From the NCBI GenBank assembly GCA_026388445.1, contig JAPLJU010000173.1:1-16368 (forward strand): DNA of 16,368 nt, in the 5' to 3' direction. The DNA is from Deltaproteobacteria bacterium (GTDB taxonomy: Bacteria; Desulfobacterota; Syntrophia; Syntrophales; UBA2192). Below are positions 7,088 to 13,738 of the stretch, piece after piece. The position numbers and the translations under genes are program-made. The stretch's first letter is position 1. Each line of letters starts with the position of its first letter. A model generated the notes under the pieces. That model was not told the DNA's origin. It did not search any database and worked only from the letters and a program-made list of their open reading frames with translations.

Positions 7088-7381
7088 ATGCAGTTCCTGG
7101 TCATCGCTTATGACGGCACAGACGAAAAAGCGCTGGACCGCCGGATGGCGGCACGGCAAGCCCACCTCGCGGGCATCGAGAAAATGAAAGCAGAGGGAAA
7201 AGCTCTTTACGGAGTGGCCATTCTCGGTGCGGGAGACAAAATGGCCGGATCGGTGATGGTTGTCGACTTTCCTTCGAGGGCGGATTTGGATGCCTGGCTG
7301 AAGGCGGAACCTTACGTGACGGGGAATGTCTGGCAGAAAATCGAGGTGCTTCCGGCACGCGTCCCTCCGCTTTTTGCCTAG
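7088..7381 (+). CDS. YciI-like family protein
   Basis: A 97-residue protein of the YCII/ferredoxin-like fold: MQFLVIAYDGTD strand, a helix with RQAHLAGIEKMKAEGK, the strand-turn YGVAILG, SVMVVDFPSRADLDAWLKAEPYV and a final strand WQKIEVLP. The histidine in RQAHL (residue 26) and an aspartate near the N-terminus are the residues usually discussed as active-site candidates in this family, whose reactions are mostly unknown. ATG at 7088 is chosen because AAGAGGAGG is 8 bases upstream; the frame runs further upstream to 6986 but without a ribosome site. It follows the lipoprotein gene by 121 bp and ends 50 bp from the convergent methyltransferase gene. Probably cytoplasmic. Confidence 0.85.
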   Translation: MQFLVIAYDGTDEKALDRRMAARQAHLAGIEKMKAEGKALYGVAILGAGDKMAGSVMVVDFPSRADLDAWLKAEPYVTGNVWQKIEVLPARVPPLFA

Positions 7382-7431
7382 TCGGAACGAAGGTATCAAC
7401 ACAGGATTTATTCGCCTGCGTCCCCCGAACT

Positions 7432-8256
7432 TCAGGCTTCGAAGCGAACGCGGACAACGCGGTTTCCGAGGAGATTGAAGAACAGCGGGGCCATAAACGC
7501 CAGGTAACCCCACCGCTTTTTGCAGTAGTCAAGGACGTTCCACTCGCAGCAGAATTTGATACCGAAGTTCCAGGTCTCGATTTCCTTGCAGTCATGTAAC
7601 GTCCATTTGAACGCCAGCTTCCCGCTCCCGACTTTCGAGACGCATTCATCATATCGGCTCATCCCGACGGCGAGAGGGGTCAGGATTTCAAAGAGCATCT
7701 CCGCGCCCGGGAAATGTTGCGCAAGCCTCTCGAAAACCGCCCGGACATCACACTCATCGAAATACATCAGGAGACCCTCGGCGATAAGCAGGGGGGCGCA
7801 GTCGTCGAGGTAGATTTCCTCGATCCAGGCAAAATCGGTGACGGATCGGCCGATGAAATGATGCCGCTCCGTCTCGGTAAAAAAATGCCGCCTGATCTCG
7901 ATCACATCCGGCAGGTCCACTTCGTACCAGCGGATTTTGCCGTTATCAACCCTTTCGAAACGGGTGTCGAGACCGGCACCCAGGTTGATGAAGACGGCAT
8001 CCGACTGCTCGGCGATGCGGGCCAGGACGGCCTCGTCGAAGAGCTTCGTGCGAACGGCAATCCCCGTCTGGGCCATCCAGGCCTTGTCGAACCTCGAGAA
8101 GTCATAGTCCAGGCCGTCACAGATCTCCACGGCCTTGGGATCACGAATGATCGGGGCTGAACGCCTTGTCTCGGCGGCCCTCGCCCAGAGCGGGATGAGC
8201 AGGGTTTCGGAAACGCCCTCCAGGTTGATGGGTATCCTGGGTTGACGCATGTTCAT
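7432..8256 (-). CDS. Class I SAM-dependent methyltransferase, LCM/PKS-O-methyltransferase family
   Basis: A 274-residue protein with the leucine carboxyl methyltransferase (Ppm1/PKS O-methyltransferase) pattern: SETLLIPLWARAAETRR near residue 16 (a typical N-terminal block with AxxR), NLGAGLDTRF at 91-100 (SAM-binding loop), YEVDLPDVIE at 111-120 (the acidic residue binds the ribose) and LLIAEGLLMYF at 157-167. The C-terminal half is shared with the family but varies. These enzymes methylate a carboxyl or hydroxyl group on small molecules or proteins; the substrate cannot be told from sequence. No neighbouring biosynthetic gene suggests one. Start: ATG 8256 or the in-frame ATG 8250, neither with a strong ribosome site. 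It converges with the YciI-like gene. Confidence 0.85.
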   Translation of the reverse strand: MNMRQPRIPINLEGVSETLLIPLWARAAETRRSAPIIRDPKAVEICDGLDYDFSRFDKAWMAQTGIAVRTKLFDEAVLARIAEQSDAVFINLGAGLDTRFERVDNGKIRWYEVDLPDVIEIRRHFFTETERHHFIGRSVTDFAWIEEIYLDDCAPLLIAEGLLMYFDECDVRAVFERLAQHFPGAEMLFEILTPLAVGMSRYDECVSKVGSGKLAFKWTLHDCKEIETWNFGIKFCCEWNVLDYCKKRWGYLAFMAPLFFNLLGNRVVRVRFEA

Positions 8257-8511
8257 CGATCCATCCGTAAGTTTTTGGCTCTACCGAACAAGAGAGACCT
8301 TGAGGTGCGTGATGGAGCTTGAAGGTGAGACGTAACCCCAGCGAGTTCCGAAAAGAAAAGGCGAAGTGGTTGAAATGATTTTTTATTTTAGCATATTTTC
8401 TTAGAAAAGAAAGATCATTATGAGGGCCTCTTCAGGATCGCGACTATTTCCATCCGAGTGACTCCGAGCGGCATTACAGAACGATCCTTTCCAAGTGAAA
8501 GTTCGAGACTG
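8257..8511. other. Non-coding leader of the methyltransferase gene
   Basis: No gene seen. On the minus strand it holds an extended -10 candidate (TGCTAAAAT, 8393-8385) about 130 bp before the methyltransferase start, next to the palindrome TTTTC-TTA-GAAAA at about 8396-8408, which could be an operator or hairpin. The rest is unstructured. Confidence 0.3.
8385..8393 (-). promoter_or_regulatory. Extended -10 promoter candidate for the methyltransferase gene
   Basis: TGCTAAAAT on the minus strand fits the extended -10 form TGnTATAAT with one mismatch. No good -35 element is present at the right distance. It would give a leader of about 120 bases. Confidence 0.28.
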
Positions 8512-8550
8512 AATGAAAAGGCAGGGTTCAAAAGACCCTGCCTTTTCATT
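8512..8550. terminator. Bidirectional intrinsic terminator
   Basis: A perfect 16-bp inverted repeat, AATGAAAAGGCAGGGT at 8512-8527 with its exact complement at 8535-8550, around a 7-base loop (TCAAAAG). The stem has a GC-rich tip (GCAGGG) and an A-rich/T-rich base, so it can work in both directions. It lies 23 bp after the stop of the leftward Cys-rich gene at 8574. Confidence 0.85.
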
Positions 8551-8573
8551 TGAGGACGGCTGTAGACGAGCTT

Positions 8574-8783
8574 TCAACCCATTTTCCCTCCGTAGGGGTT
8601 GACCCAGGTGCTGTCGATGCAGGGCTCGCAGAAGACCTTCGCGTGGGCGGAGCCACAGCCCTCGGGCCAGAGCGTGAAAAAACGACAGGCCAGGCAGAGG
8701 GCCTTCTCACATCCGTCGCAATATATAACCGATGGCTTGCGCCTGCACATCCGGCAGGTCTCTTTCCCGTCCGTTAGTTTCAT
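8574..8783 (-). CDS. Small cysteine-rich zinc-binding protein, 69 aa
   Basis: The protein has cysteines at residues 10, 13, 22, 25, 30, 33, 43, 52 and 55 and a histidine at 47. They form CRMC, CDGC, CLAC, a lone C-x3-H and CEPC, a spacing like a cross-braced B-box or double zinc-ribbon binding two zinc ions. The remaining sequence is short (VIYCDGCEKALCLAC, then FFTLWPEGCGSAHAK). There is no signal peptide, so it should be cytoplasmic; a role in protein-protein or nucleic-acid contact is the usual guess for such folds. ATG 8783 has AGAAGAG upstream at moderate quality. It ends directly before the terminator at 8512-8550, and the upstream side is a 270-bp spacer shared with the divergent membrane gene at 9057. 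Confidence 0.8.
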   Translation of the reverse strand: MKLTDGKETCRMCRRKPSVIYCDGCEKALCLACRFFTLWPEGCGSAHAKVFCEPCIDSTWVNPYGGKMG

Positions 8784-9056
8784 TCTAGCTCTTCTTGGTT
8801 ATTTGTGCCATCCCGGATCTTGATTCGTCAAGCTTTTTTGCTTGGATACGGCGTTACGCGATTGGAGGCCACAGAGGTCGGAACCCTGTTCATGGATGGT
8901 TGAATTGCTCCGTGCAATCGATTCCGACGGAAAAGCATTGCCGGCCCTATTCAAGGGGCTCTGTCAAATCCGGACTTTTTATCATTAGTGAAATCATGGT
9001 AAAACGATCAAAAATTGCCGGACGATGCCTTCCCGGGCTCTGAGGGAGAATATGCC

Positions 9057-9386
9057 ATGACCGTTCGAGATGTGTTGAACAAAAAGAAACGATACATCGC
9101 CATCCTGCTTTACTTCAGCTTTGCGATATTTTTGCTGGGATTCCTTTTCAGCGTCATTTTCCCGGCTTTCGCCGTCATTGGTTTCTGGGGCTTTGGCATT
9201 TTTTTCGTGACGCTCGGGTATGCGTATTTTGGGATTCGCTGTCCCGTGTGCAGGGGTATCTGGGGTATACTGGCCATGCGCAGCGGGACCCCCTTTTCCA
9301 TTTCTCGGAAGTTGAAGTTTTGCCCATACTGCGGCGTTGATCTGGATTCGCAGGACGAGAGGATGTTGCTGAACCGGACTGGATGA
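9057..9386 (+). CDS. Membrane protein with C-terminal zinc ribbon, 109 aa
   Basis: Two membrane segments, about residues 13-33 (AILLYFSFAIFLLGFLFSV) and 37-58 (FAVIGFWGFGIFFVTLGYAYF), are followed by a cytoplasmic zinc ribbon: CPVC at 62-65 and CPYC at 89-92 with about 24 residues between, ending CGVDLDSQDE. Such fusions occur as small uncharacterised membrane proteins. No family name is certain. ATG 9057 has GAGGGAGA 8 bases upstream; the open frame begins earlier at 9015, but without a ribosome site. It is divergent from the Cys-rich gene (8574-8783), and both carry CxxC ribbons, which may or may not be meaningful. The next gene on the right is 227 bp away. Confidence 0.8.
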   Translation: MTVRDVLNKKKRYIAILLYFSFAIFLLGFLFSVIFPAFAVIGFWGFGIFFVTLGYAYFGIRCPVCRGIWGILAMRSGTPFSISRKLKFCPYCGVDLDSQDERMLLNRTG

Positions 9387-9514
9387 TTCTGCATAGAACT
9401 CCGGGACAAAGCGCAAGGAATATGTTAACGCTTTGATGTTCAGAAAGACTTGGATGTTTCAGTTTTTTCTTTTCCGGCGTTTTCTGCAAGGTTGACCCAA
9501 GCGGCCGTTTTTTA

Positions 9515-9543
9515 TTGACAGAAGGACCCATCAGCGATAGTAA
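9515..9543 (+). promoter_or_regulatory. Candidate sigma-70 promoter for the flavodoxin operon
   Basis: A perfect -35 hexamer TTGACA (9515-9520) is followed 15 bases later by GATAGT (4 of 6 matches to TATAAT) or 17 bases later by TAGTAA (3 of 6). It is about 75 bp before the flavodoxin start. The weak -10 keeps confidence low. Confidence 0.35.
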
Positions 9544-9613
9544 CTCGCGAGACCGAAACCACGATTAAGGGGAAAATCGACATTACTTCATCATAAAATA
9601 TAAGGAGGACGGT

Positions 9614-10105
9614 ATGAAGGTTCTAGTTACCTACTTCACTCAAACCGGGAACACCGAAAAAGTTGCACGTGCCGTTTTTGACGCCATTGATGTCGAGAAG
9701 GAGATCCTGCCCGTCGGCGAAGTCAGAACCGTCCAGGGCTATGACATCATCTTCATCGGGTTTCCCGTGATCGCCCATGCCGTACCCGTCAAGGTCCAGC
9801 CCTTCATCAAAAGCCTCCCGGCAGGACAAAAGGTGGCCTTTTTCTCGACACACGGTTCCCTTCGAGGGGGGCAGCTTCCCAAACAGGCCTTCGAGGATGC
9901 CATCGGCCTTGCCGCTGGTAAAAAAGTCCTGGGGTATTTTGGATGCCGGGGCAAGGTGAGCCCGAAGATCATTGATGCCATGATGAAACAGCCGGAGAAC
10001 AGAGCCTGGGCCGAAGAAGCCCAGACGGCCGATGGTCACCCCGATGCCGCAGATTTAAAAGACGCCAGGGGTTTTGCGGATGCGATGATCGCAAAGGCGA
10101 GATGA
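9614..10105 (+). CDS. Flavodoxin family protein
   Basis: A 163-residue FMN-binding flavodoxin: MKVLVTYFTQTGNTEKVARA carries the phosphate-binding loop TQTGNT (residues 9-14), YDIIFIGFPVIAHAVP is the 50s-type strand/loop, and VAFFSTHGS followed by a C-terminal helix with HPDAADLKDARGFADAM. Length is normal. It is an electron carrier or FMN-dependent redox protein in the cytoplasm; a specific partner is not obvious. TAAGGAGGACGGT gives a strong ribosome site 5 bases before ATG 9614. Four bases after its stop the next frame (truncated amidohydrolase) begins, then a flavoprotein oxidoreductase, so a redox operon is plausible. Confidence 0.88.
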   Translation: MKVLVTYFTQTGNTEKVARAVFDAIDVEKEILPVGEVRTVQGYDIIFIGFPVIAHAVPVKVQPFIKSLPAGQKVAFFSTHGSLRGGQLPKQAFEDAIGLAAGKKVLGYFGCRGKVSPKIIDAMMKQPENRAWAEEAQTADGHPDAADLKDARGFADAMIAKAR

Positions 10106-10109
10106 TGTC

Positions 10110-10529
10110 GTGATCCCTTTTCTCGACACCTTCACACGGGCGGATTTTCATTTTGGCGCAAGACCCGAAACGATCACCAGGCCCGCCAAGCTGAGCGCCG
10201 TCGACAGGAATCACCCCGGTATTCAATTCGTCGGCGTCCACATGGGAGGACTCGCGGCCCCCTTCGAGGAGCTTCGTCGTGATCTCAAACCGGAACCGAA
10301 CCTCTCCCTGGACACCTCGAATGCGGCCCACACCCTCAAGGATGATGAGTTCATCGAGCTTCTCAAGATTCATGGCCCCGCCCACATCCTTTTCGGGACC
10401 GATTGGCCGTGGTTTGACCACGCGTCGGAGATACCGAAGCTAAACGGCCTTCTCGACCGTGCAGGCTACGGCCCTGCGGATAAGGAGAACGTCTTCGGCC
10501 TGAACGTTCGAAAACTTCTTGGCCTGTGA
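10110..10529 (+). pseudogene. Amidohydrolase (Amidohydro_2) C-terminal part; N-terminal half missing
   Basis: Only 139 residues remain of a family normally near 270-300. The piece matches the C-terminal half of a TIM-barrel metal-dependent hydrolase: IQFVGVHMGG (metal-ligand His44), LSLDTSNAAHTL, then HILFGTDWPWFD with the catalytic Asp98, and the family's closing NVFGLNVRKLLGL. The N-terminal part with the HxH metal motif and first strands is absent; nothing matching it is seen upstream, where the flavodoxin gene ends 4 bases away. The start shown is GTG 10110, with no ribosome site. The remnant would not be expected to be active alone. Cause could be a deletion joining the two genes, or an assembly error. 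Some bacteria do have short Amidohydro_2 proteins, so this reading is not certain. Confidence 0.65.
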
Positions 10530-10536
10530 TTCTTCT

Positions 10537-11660
10537 ATGACCGAATACGATGTCATCATCGTCGGTGCCGGCCCGGCGGGGGCTTCGGCAGCCCTTGCCA
10601 GCGCCTCCCGCAATTTAAAAACCCTGGTTGTGGAGAAAAGAAAGATCCCGAGGCAGAAAGCCTGCTCCGGTATTCTCGTGCCGGCGTCCCTGACTCTGGT
10701 GAAAAACAACTTCGGGGATCTCCCCGACGAGGTCTTTTCCCATCCGAAAGAACTCCAGGCGATGCGCGTGCATTTCCCCGGCGGCCGTGTCATGGACGCA
10801 ACGATCGGCGGGTCCATGATCTGGCGGGACCGATTTGATTCGTGGCTCTGCAGAAAGGCAGGGGCGGAGATTCGTGACGGCACGACACTCGAGGACTTTG
10901 TTGAAAAAGCCGATGGCGTGGAGCTCCTCTGCAGGGAGTACTGTGGAGGGAAGCTTCCCATCCGATGCAGGGCCTTGATTGCGGCGGACGGAGGCCCCTC
11001 GTCGGTGGCCCGCCTTCTCGAGCCTGCCCTGGAGAAGCGACTTCCATGGTACCTGGCCCTCCAGGATACGTATGAGTGCCGGTGCACCCTTGAACCCGGA
11101 CTCTTCCACTTTTTCGCCCATCCTGAAATTTCGCCGTATCTGTCGGCCTATGTGAAGGACGAATTCCTTGTGATGGATGTGGTGGTGCCCCTCGGGCGAA
11201 GGGCGAAAGAAACCATGGAAAGCTTCCGGGAGTTTCTGTGGCCGCAAGCCGGTGTCGAAAAAGCCCCGTTGTTCCGGCGTCTCGGATGCCGGGTGACCTA
11301 TGCTGCCCCGAAAGGAGCCTTCTGTTTCGGGACGGACAGGGTGCTTGTGGCCGGTGAGGCAAGCGGCTGCTGAACAATTTCGGGGAGGGGATATCATCCG
11401 CCCTGGCCTCAGGGCTCATTGCCGGGCGGTCGGCCGAGAGGGGACTCCGGGAGGATGTTCCACCGGGCCGGATATACCGGGAGGAAATTGAGGGCGAAAG
11501 GAGAAAAACCCTTGATACGTTTGACTATAAGAAGCTCTTCTTCGGAGAAAGAAACGCCATCCATTTCGGCAGAAGCCCGACGCTCCTTTCATGGCCGGAG
11601 CGGATCTTACTTGGAAATGATGTTGTTCGGTGGCTTTGGAAAATGAGAAAATCCAGGTGA
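10537..11660 (+). pseudogene. FAD-dependent geranylgeranyl-reductase-like oxidoreductase, frameshifted
   Basis: The first 278 residues read MTEYDVIIVGAGPAGASAAL, so the ADP-binding loop is GAGPAG at 10-15, then KACSGILVP (a family cysteine motif) and ALIAADGGPSSVAR (second FAD contact), and reach GEASGC at 11353-11370, where a TGA stop follows. In the next frame (from CTG at 11370) the protein continues as LNNFGEGISSALASGL, the expected FAD-binding end of this family (usual form GEASGxLN..GEGI), then to a stop at 11658. A single missing base at about 11368 (GGC T-G CTG) would restore a 374-residue protein of normal length. The start is ATG 10537, without a clear ribosome site and directly after the previous gene, so translation coupling is likely. 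The family reduces prenyl chains or is a general FAD monooxygenase; the substrate is unknown. Confidence 0.82.
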
Positions 11661-11681
11661 CCATTATCGGGGTGCGGTGAC

Positions 11682-12122
11682 ATGAATATCCGACGGATCG
11701 TCGAAGCGCTGAAAAAGGCGGTTGACTATGGCAAGCGTCTTTTTTTTCAACTGGCCGTTGAACTTTATGCTCTCTGCATTGTCCTGAGAGATCCCCGTGT
11801 GCCCCGCCGCGTCAAGCTGATTATCTTGATACCGATTGCCTATTTTGTCAGCCCCATAGATATCATCATGGATCCGATTCCCGTGTTGGGGCAGCTGGAC
11901 GATCTCATCGTTTTTCGCTACAGCTACAAATTGTTGGTCAGGCTCATTCCCGCGGACATACTGTCGGAGTGCCGAAAGAGGGCGCATGATATCCTGATCC
12001 TGAGGGAACAACACATTCACAGGGCATGGCTCATACTGGTCCTCATTTCGGTTCTCATGGCCCTATTTGGAATGGTTTTTCTAATAAAAAAGATGAGAAG
12101 GGGAAGATTCAGGACGTCATGA
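11682..12122 (+). CDS. DUF1232 (YkvA-like) membrane protein
   Basis: A 146-residue protein. Residues 20-95 are the DUF1232 domain: VLRDPRVPRRVKLIILIPIAY, then the signature SPIDIIMDPIPVLGQLDD (57-74), usual form SPIDLIPDFIPVLGxLDD. The family has no established function. Here the domain is followed by a second hydrophobic segment (about 115-136, WLILVLISVLMALFGMVFLI) with a basic KKMRRGR end, consistent with an inner-membrane anchor. It is 21 bp after the stop of the preceding oxidoreductase frame and ends the 9614-12122 rightward series. GGGGTGCGG is a weak ribosome site. Confidence 0.85.
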   Translation: MNIRRIVEALKKAVDYGKRLFFQLAVELYALCIVLRDPRVPRRVKLIILIPIAYFVSPIDIIMDPIPVLGQLDDLIVFRYSYKLLVRLIPADILSECRKRAHDILILREQHIHRAWLILVLISVLMALFGMVFLIKKMRRGRFRTS

Positions 12123-12134
12123 TCATTCATGACG
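12115..12134. repeat. Inverted repeat overlapping the DUF1232 stop
   Basis: CGTCATGA and TCATGACG (8 bp, perfect) around the loop TCAT. It covers the TGA stop. No T-run follows, so it is at best a weak pause or RNA stabiliser. Confidence 0.35.
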
Positions 12135-12544
12135 ATTTCCTGACGGCCCGACCCTCTCTTTGCCCTTTTATCGGCCTGTAAAAAGGCCGACACCTTCGGA
12201 CTTTCATCCCTATCCGTCATGGAATTCTTCCTTGTTTCAGCCTCTCAAATAAATGCGCTTCAGGCCAGCACCATGCAGCGATATTATTTATGGCTAACTA
12301 ATTGAAATCACTTGTACTATTGCGTACTTTTCCGGGGAGCGACAAGCTCCTTTCCGCGGCGATGTTTTGGCATGGTTCGTGAAAATAAAATACACACCGG
12401 TCTCAAGTCCCGGAAAAGGGACCCTATTTCTACGGCAGCACCGATCAGGAGCGCATCAAAAGACAAGTAATTGATATAATTATTAAATGTCTGAAACGGG
12501 ATTCTAGGAGAACCTGCCAGAGACATGTCATGAGGAGGACAGGG
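12123..12544. other. AT-rich spacer before the coiled-coil membrane gene
   Basis: About 420 bp without a convincing gene; the minus frame at 12317-12526 has no ribosome site and looks non-coding. It holds TCGGCCT/AGGCCGA (12171-12190, a 7-bp hairpin), GGAGC/GCTCC near 12338 and GTCCC/GGGAC near 12406. It also has a TATAAT box at 12475-12480 lying about 65 bp before the next start, with only a poor -35. Confidence 0.4.
12475..12480 (+). promoter_or_regulatory. Candidate -10 box for the coiled-coil gene
   Basis: A perfect TATAAT in an AT-rich patch. The sequence 16-18 bases upstream (GCATCA) is not a good -35, so an activator may be needed or the match may be chance. It lies 65 bp before ATG 12545. 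Confidence 0.33.
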
Positions 12545-12970
12545 ATGTTCAGAAAAAAAGACAGGGATTTAAAAGCGACAGGGCCCAACGAAGCATACGA
12601 GCAGGCGGAGGAGAGTTACGGCAAGGGTCAGAGAGGGAGTGTAAGCCGGAAAGGAATCATATTCGTTGCCCTCCTGCTTGTGGCCGCCTTTGCCGCGGTA
12701 ATGACGACGGACAAGGTTAACGCCGTACTGCCCGGGATCGGAAAGTCATCCGATGACAGGATCCACAAGCTCGAGATGGAAATGGTCAAGGTGAAGTCGC
12801 TACAGGAGCGAGTCTCTTATCTCGAGGTCGTTGTTGCCAAGAAATTCGGACAGTTGCAGGGACAGGACGGCAAGCCGCTCAAGGACGAGGTCAGCGACCT
12901 CAACGGCAGGTTGGAGGAACTGGAAAAGAAGGTTTCCTCTACCGGTTCTGTCAAAAAGAAGACTCGCTGA
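12545..12970 (+). CDS. Single-pass membrane protein with coiled coil, 141 aa
   Basis: I do not recognise the family. Residues 1-36 are charged and likely cytoplasmic, residues 37-55 (GIIFVALLLVAAFAAVM) form one membrane segment, and the outer part holds two heptad-like stretches (about 71-98 and 112-130, such as IHKLEMEMVKVKSLQERVSYL). A basic tail KKKTR ends the protein. The layout suits a periplasmic coiled-coil spacer or a partner that oligomerises. ATG 12545 has GAGGAGGAC at 5-10 bases upstream, whereas the ATG at 12530 would include that site inside the gene. It stands alone after a 420-bp spacer and converges with the LOG gene (67 bp between stops). Confidence 0.72.
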   Translation: MFRKKDRDLKATGPNEAYEQAEESYGKGQRGSVSRKGIIFVALLLVAAFAAVMTTDKVNAVLPGIGKSSDDRIHKLEMEMVKVKSLQERVSYLEVVVAKKFGQLQGQDGKPLKDEVSDLNGRLEELEKKVSSTGSVKKKTR

Positions 12971-13037
12971 ACCGATGTAGCTGAAACAAAGAACGTCAGA
13001 CACTCGGGGCCTGATGCGGCAGGGATTGCGTTCAGGC

Positions 13038-13682
13038 TCACTTTGTTTTAAGGCGGTACTCGTGGCAGAAATCCCCGCGGCCTTCCATTGGGTGTTTGTG
13101 ACAGTCACAGAGGATGGAAAAGGCCTCCTCGCAATTCCTGGCCAGGTAAATTAATTCCATATCCGCCTCATCGAGAAGCCCCTTCCTCAGGGGCCAGCCC
13201 CGGACCCACTGCACCAAATCAAACCACATGTCACCGAGGAGTACGATCGGCTTGCTCGACATTTGCTTCACCTGCGCGAGCTGCCATGTAAAGAAAAGCT
13301 CAAGAATCGTCCCGATGCCTCCCGGTGTGACCACGAAGGCGCTGGAGAGCATGACGAAGTTTTGAAGGCGATCGGAAAAACGGTCGAATTCCTTTTTGAT
13401 GTCGAGGTGAGCTGAAAAACGCTGCTCCCTGGGGAGCTTGATATTAAGGCCGATTGAATGCGATGAAGGATCTTTCTTCCCGTCCCGGAATCCTTCGCTT
13501 GCGGCCTCCATGAGGCCGGGGCCACCGCCTGTCACCAGGTCCATCCCCGCCGAAGCAATCAGCCGGGCCAGGTTGTAAACGCGCTTATACTCGGCATCGT
13601 CTTCTTTAATGCGTGCCGATCCGTAGATGGCAACACGGAAATGACCTTCCTCCAGTTCCCGTACGAAATTTTCCATCTCCAT
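13038..13682 (-). CDS. LOG family protein (TIGR00730-type)
   Basis: A 214-residue Rossmann-fold protein with IYGSARIKEDDAEY at 19-32, LVTGGGPGLMEAASEGF at 49-65 and VTPGGIGTILELFFTWQ at 118-134. These are the conserved LOG blocks; PGGxGTxxE is the signature. Family members hydrolyse nucleoside 5'-monophosphates (cytokinin riboside phosphoribohydrolase in plants; pyrimidine/purine 5'-nucleotide nucleosidase in bacteria). The C-terminus has an extra Cys/His patch (LCDCHKHPMEGRGDFCHEY) not needed for the fold and possibly metal-binding. ATG 13682 is chosen because GGAGG lies 7 bases upstream; the frame runs on to 13742 without such a site. It follows the nitroreductase gene on the same strand by 56 bp, so the two are likely one operon. 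Confidence 0.87.
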   Translation of the reverse strand: MEMENFVRELEEGHFRVAIYGSARIKEDDAEYKRVYNLARLIASAGMDLVTGGGPGLMEAASEGFRDGKKDPSSHSIGLNIKLPREQRFSAHLDIKKEFDRFSDRLQNFVMLSSAFVVTPGGIGTILELFFTWQLAQVKQMSSKPIVLLGDMWFDLVQWVRGWPLRKGLLDEADMELIYLARNCEEAFSILCDCHKHPMEGRGDFCHEYRLKTK

Positions 13683-13738
13683 GTCAAAACCTCCGATCAA
13701 GAATTTTACGATGTCCTTTTCAGAAACGGAGCCGGATT

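Noticed and set aside
8904..8918. ATTGC-TCCGT-GCAAT inverted repeat before the zinc-ribbon membrane gene
   Set aside because: Only 5 bp per arm; such repeats are expected by chance in a sequence of this length.
11353..11400. TGA after GEASGC read as selenocysteine
   Set aside because: Reading through TGA gives residues that do not match the family, whereas a one-base shift restores the expected LNNFGEGI motif; no SECIS-like hairpin was evident just after the stop.
12317..12526. Minus-strand frame of 69 codons in the AT-rich spacer
   Set aside because: No ribosome site, no recognisable motif, and it overlaps the hairpins and the TATAAT candidate.
12984..13048. Long inverted repeat AAACAAAG ... 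CTTTGTTT between the coiled-coil and LOG genes
   Set aside because: The right arm lies within the LOG coding end, the loop is about 50 bases, and there is no clear T-run; I could not call it a terminator.
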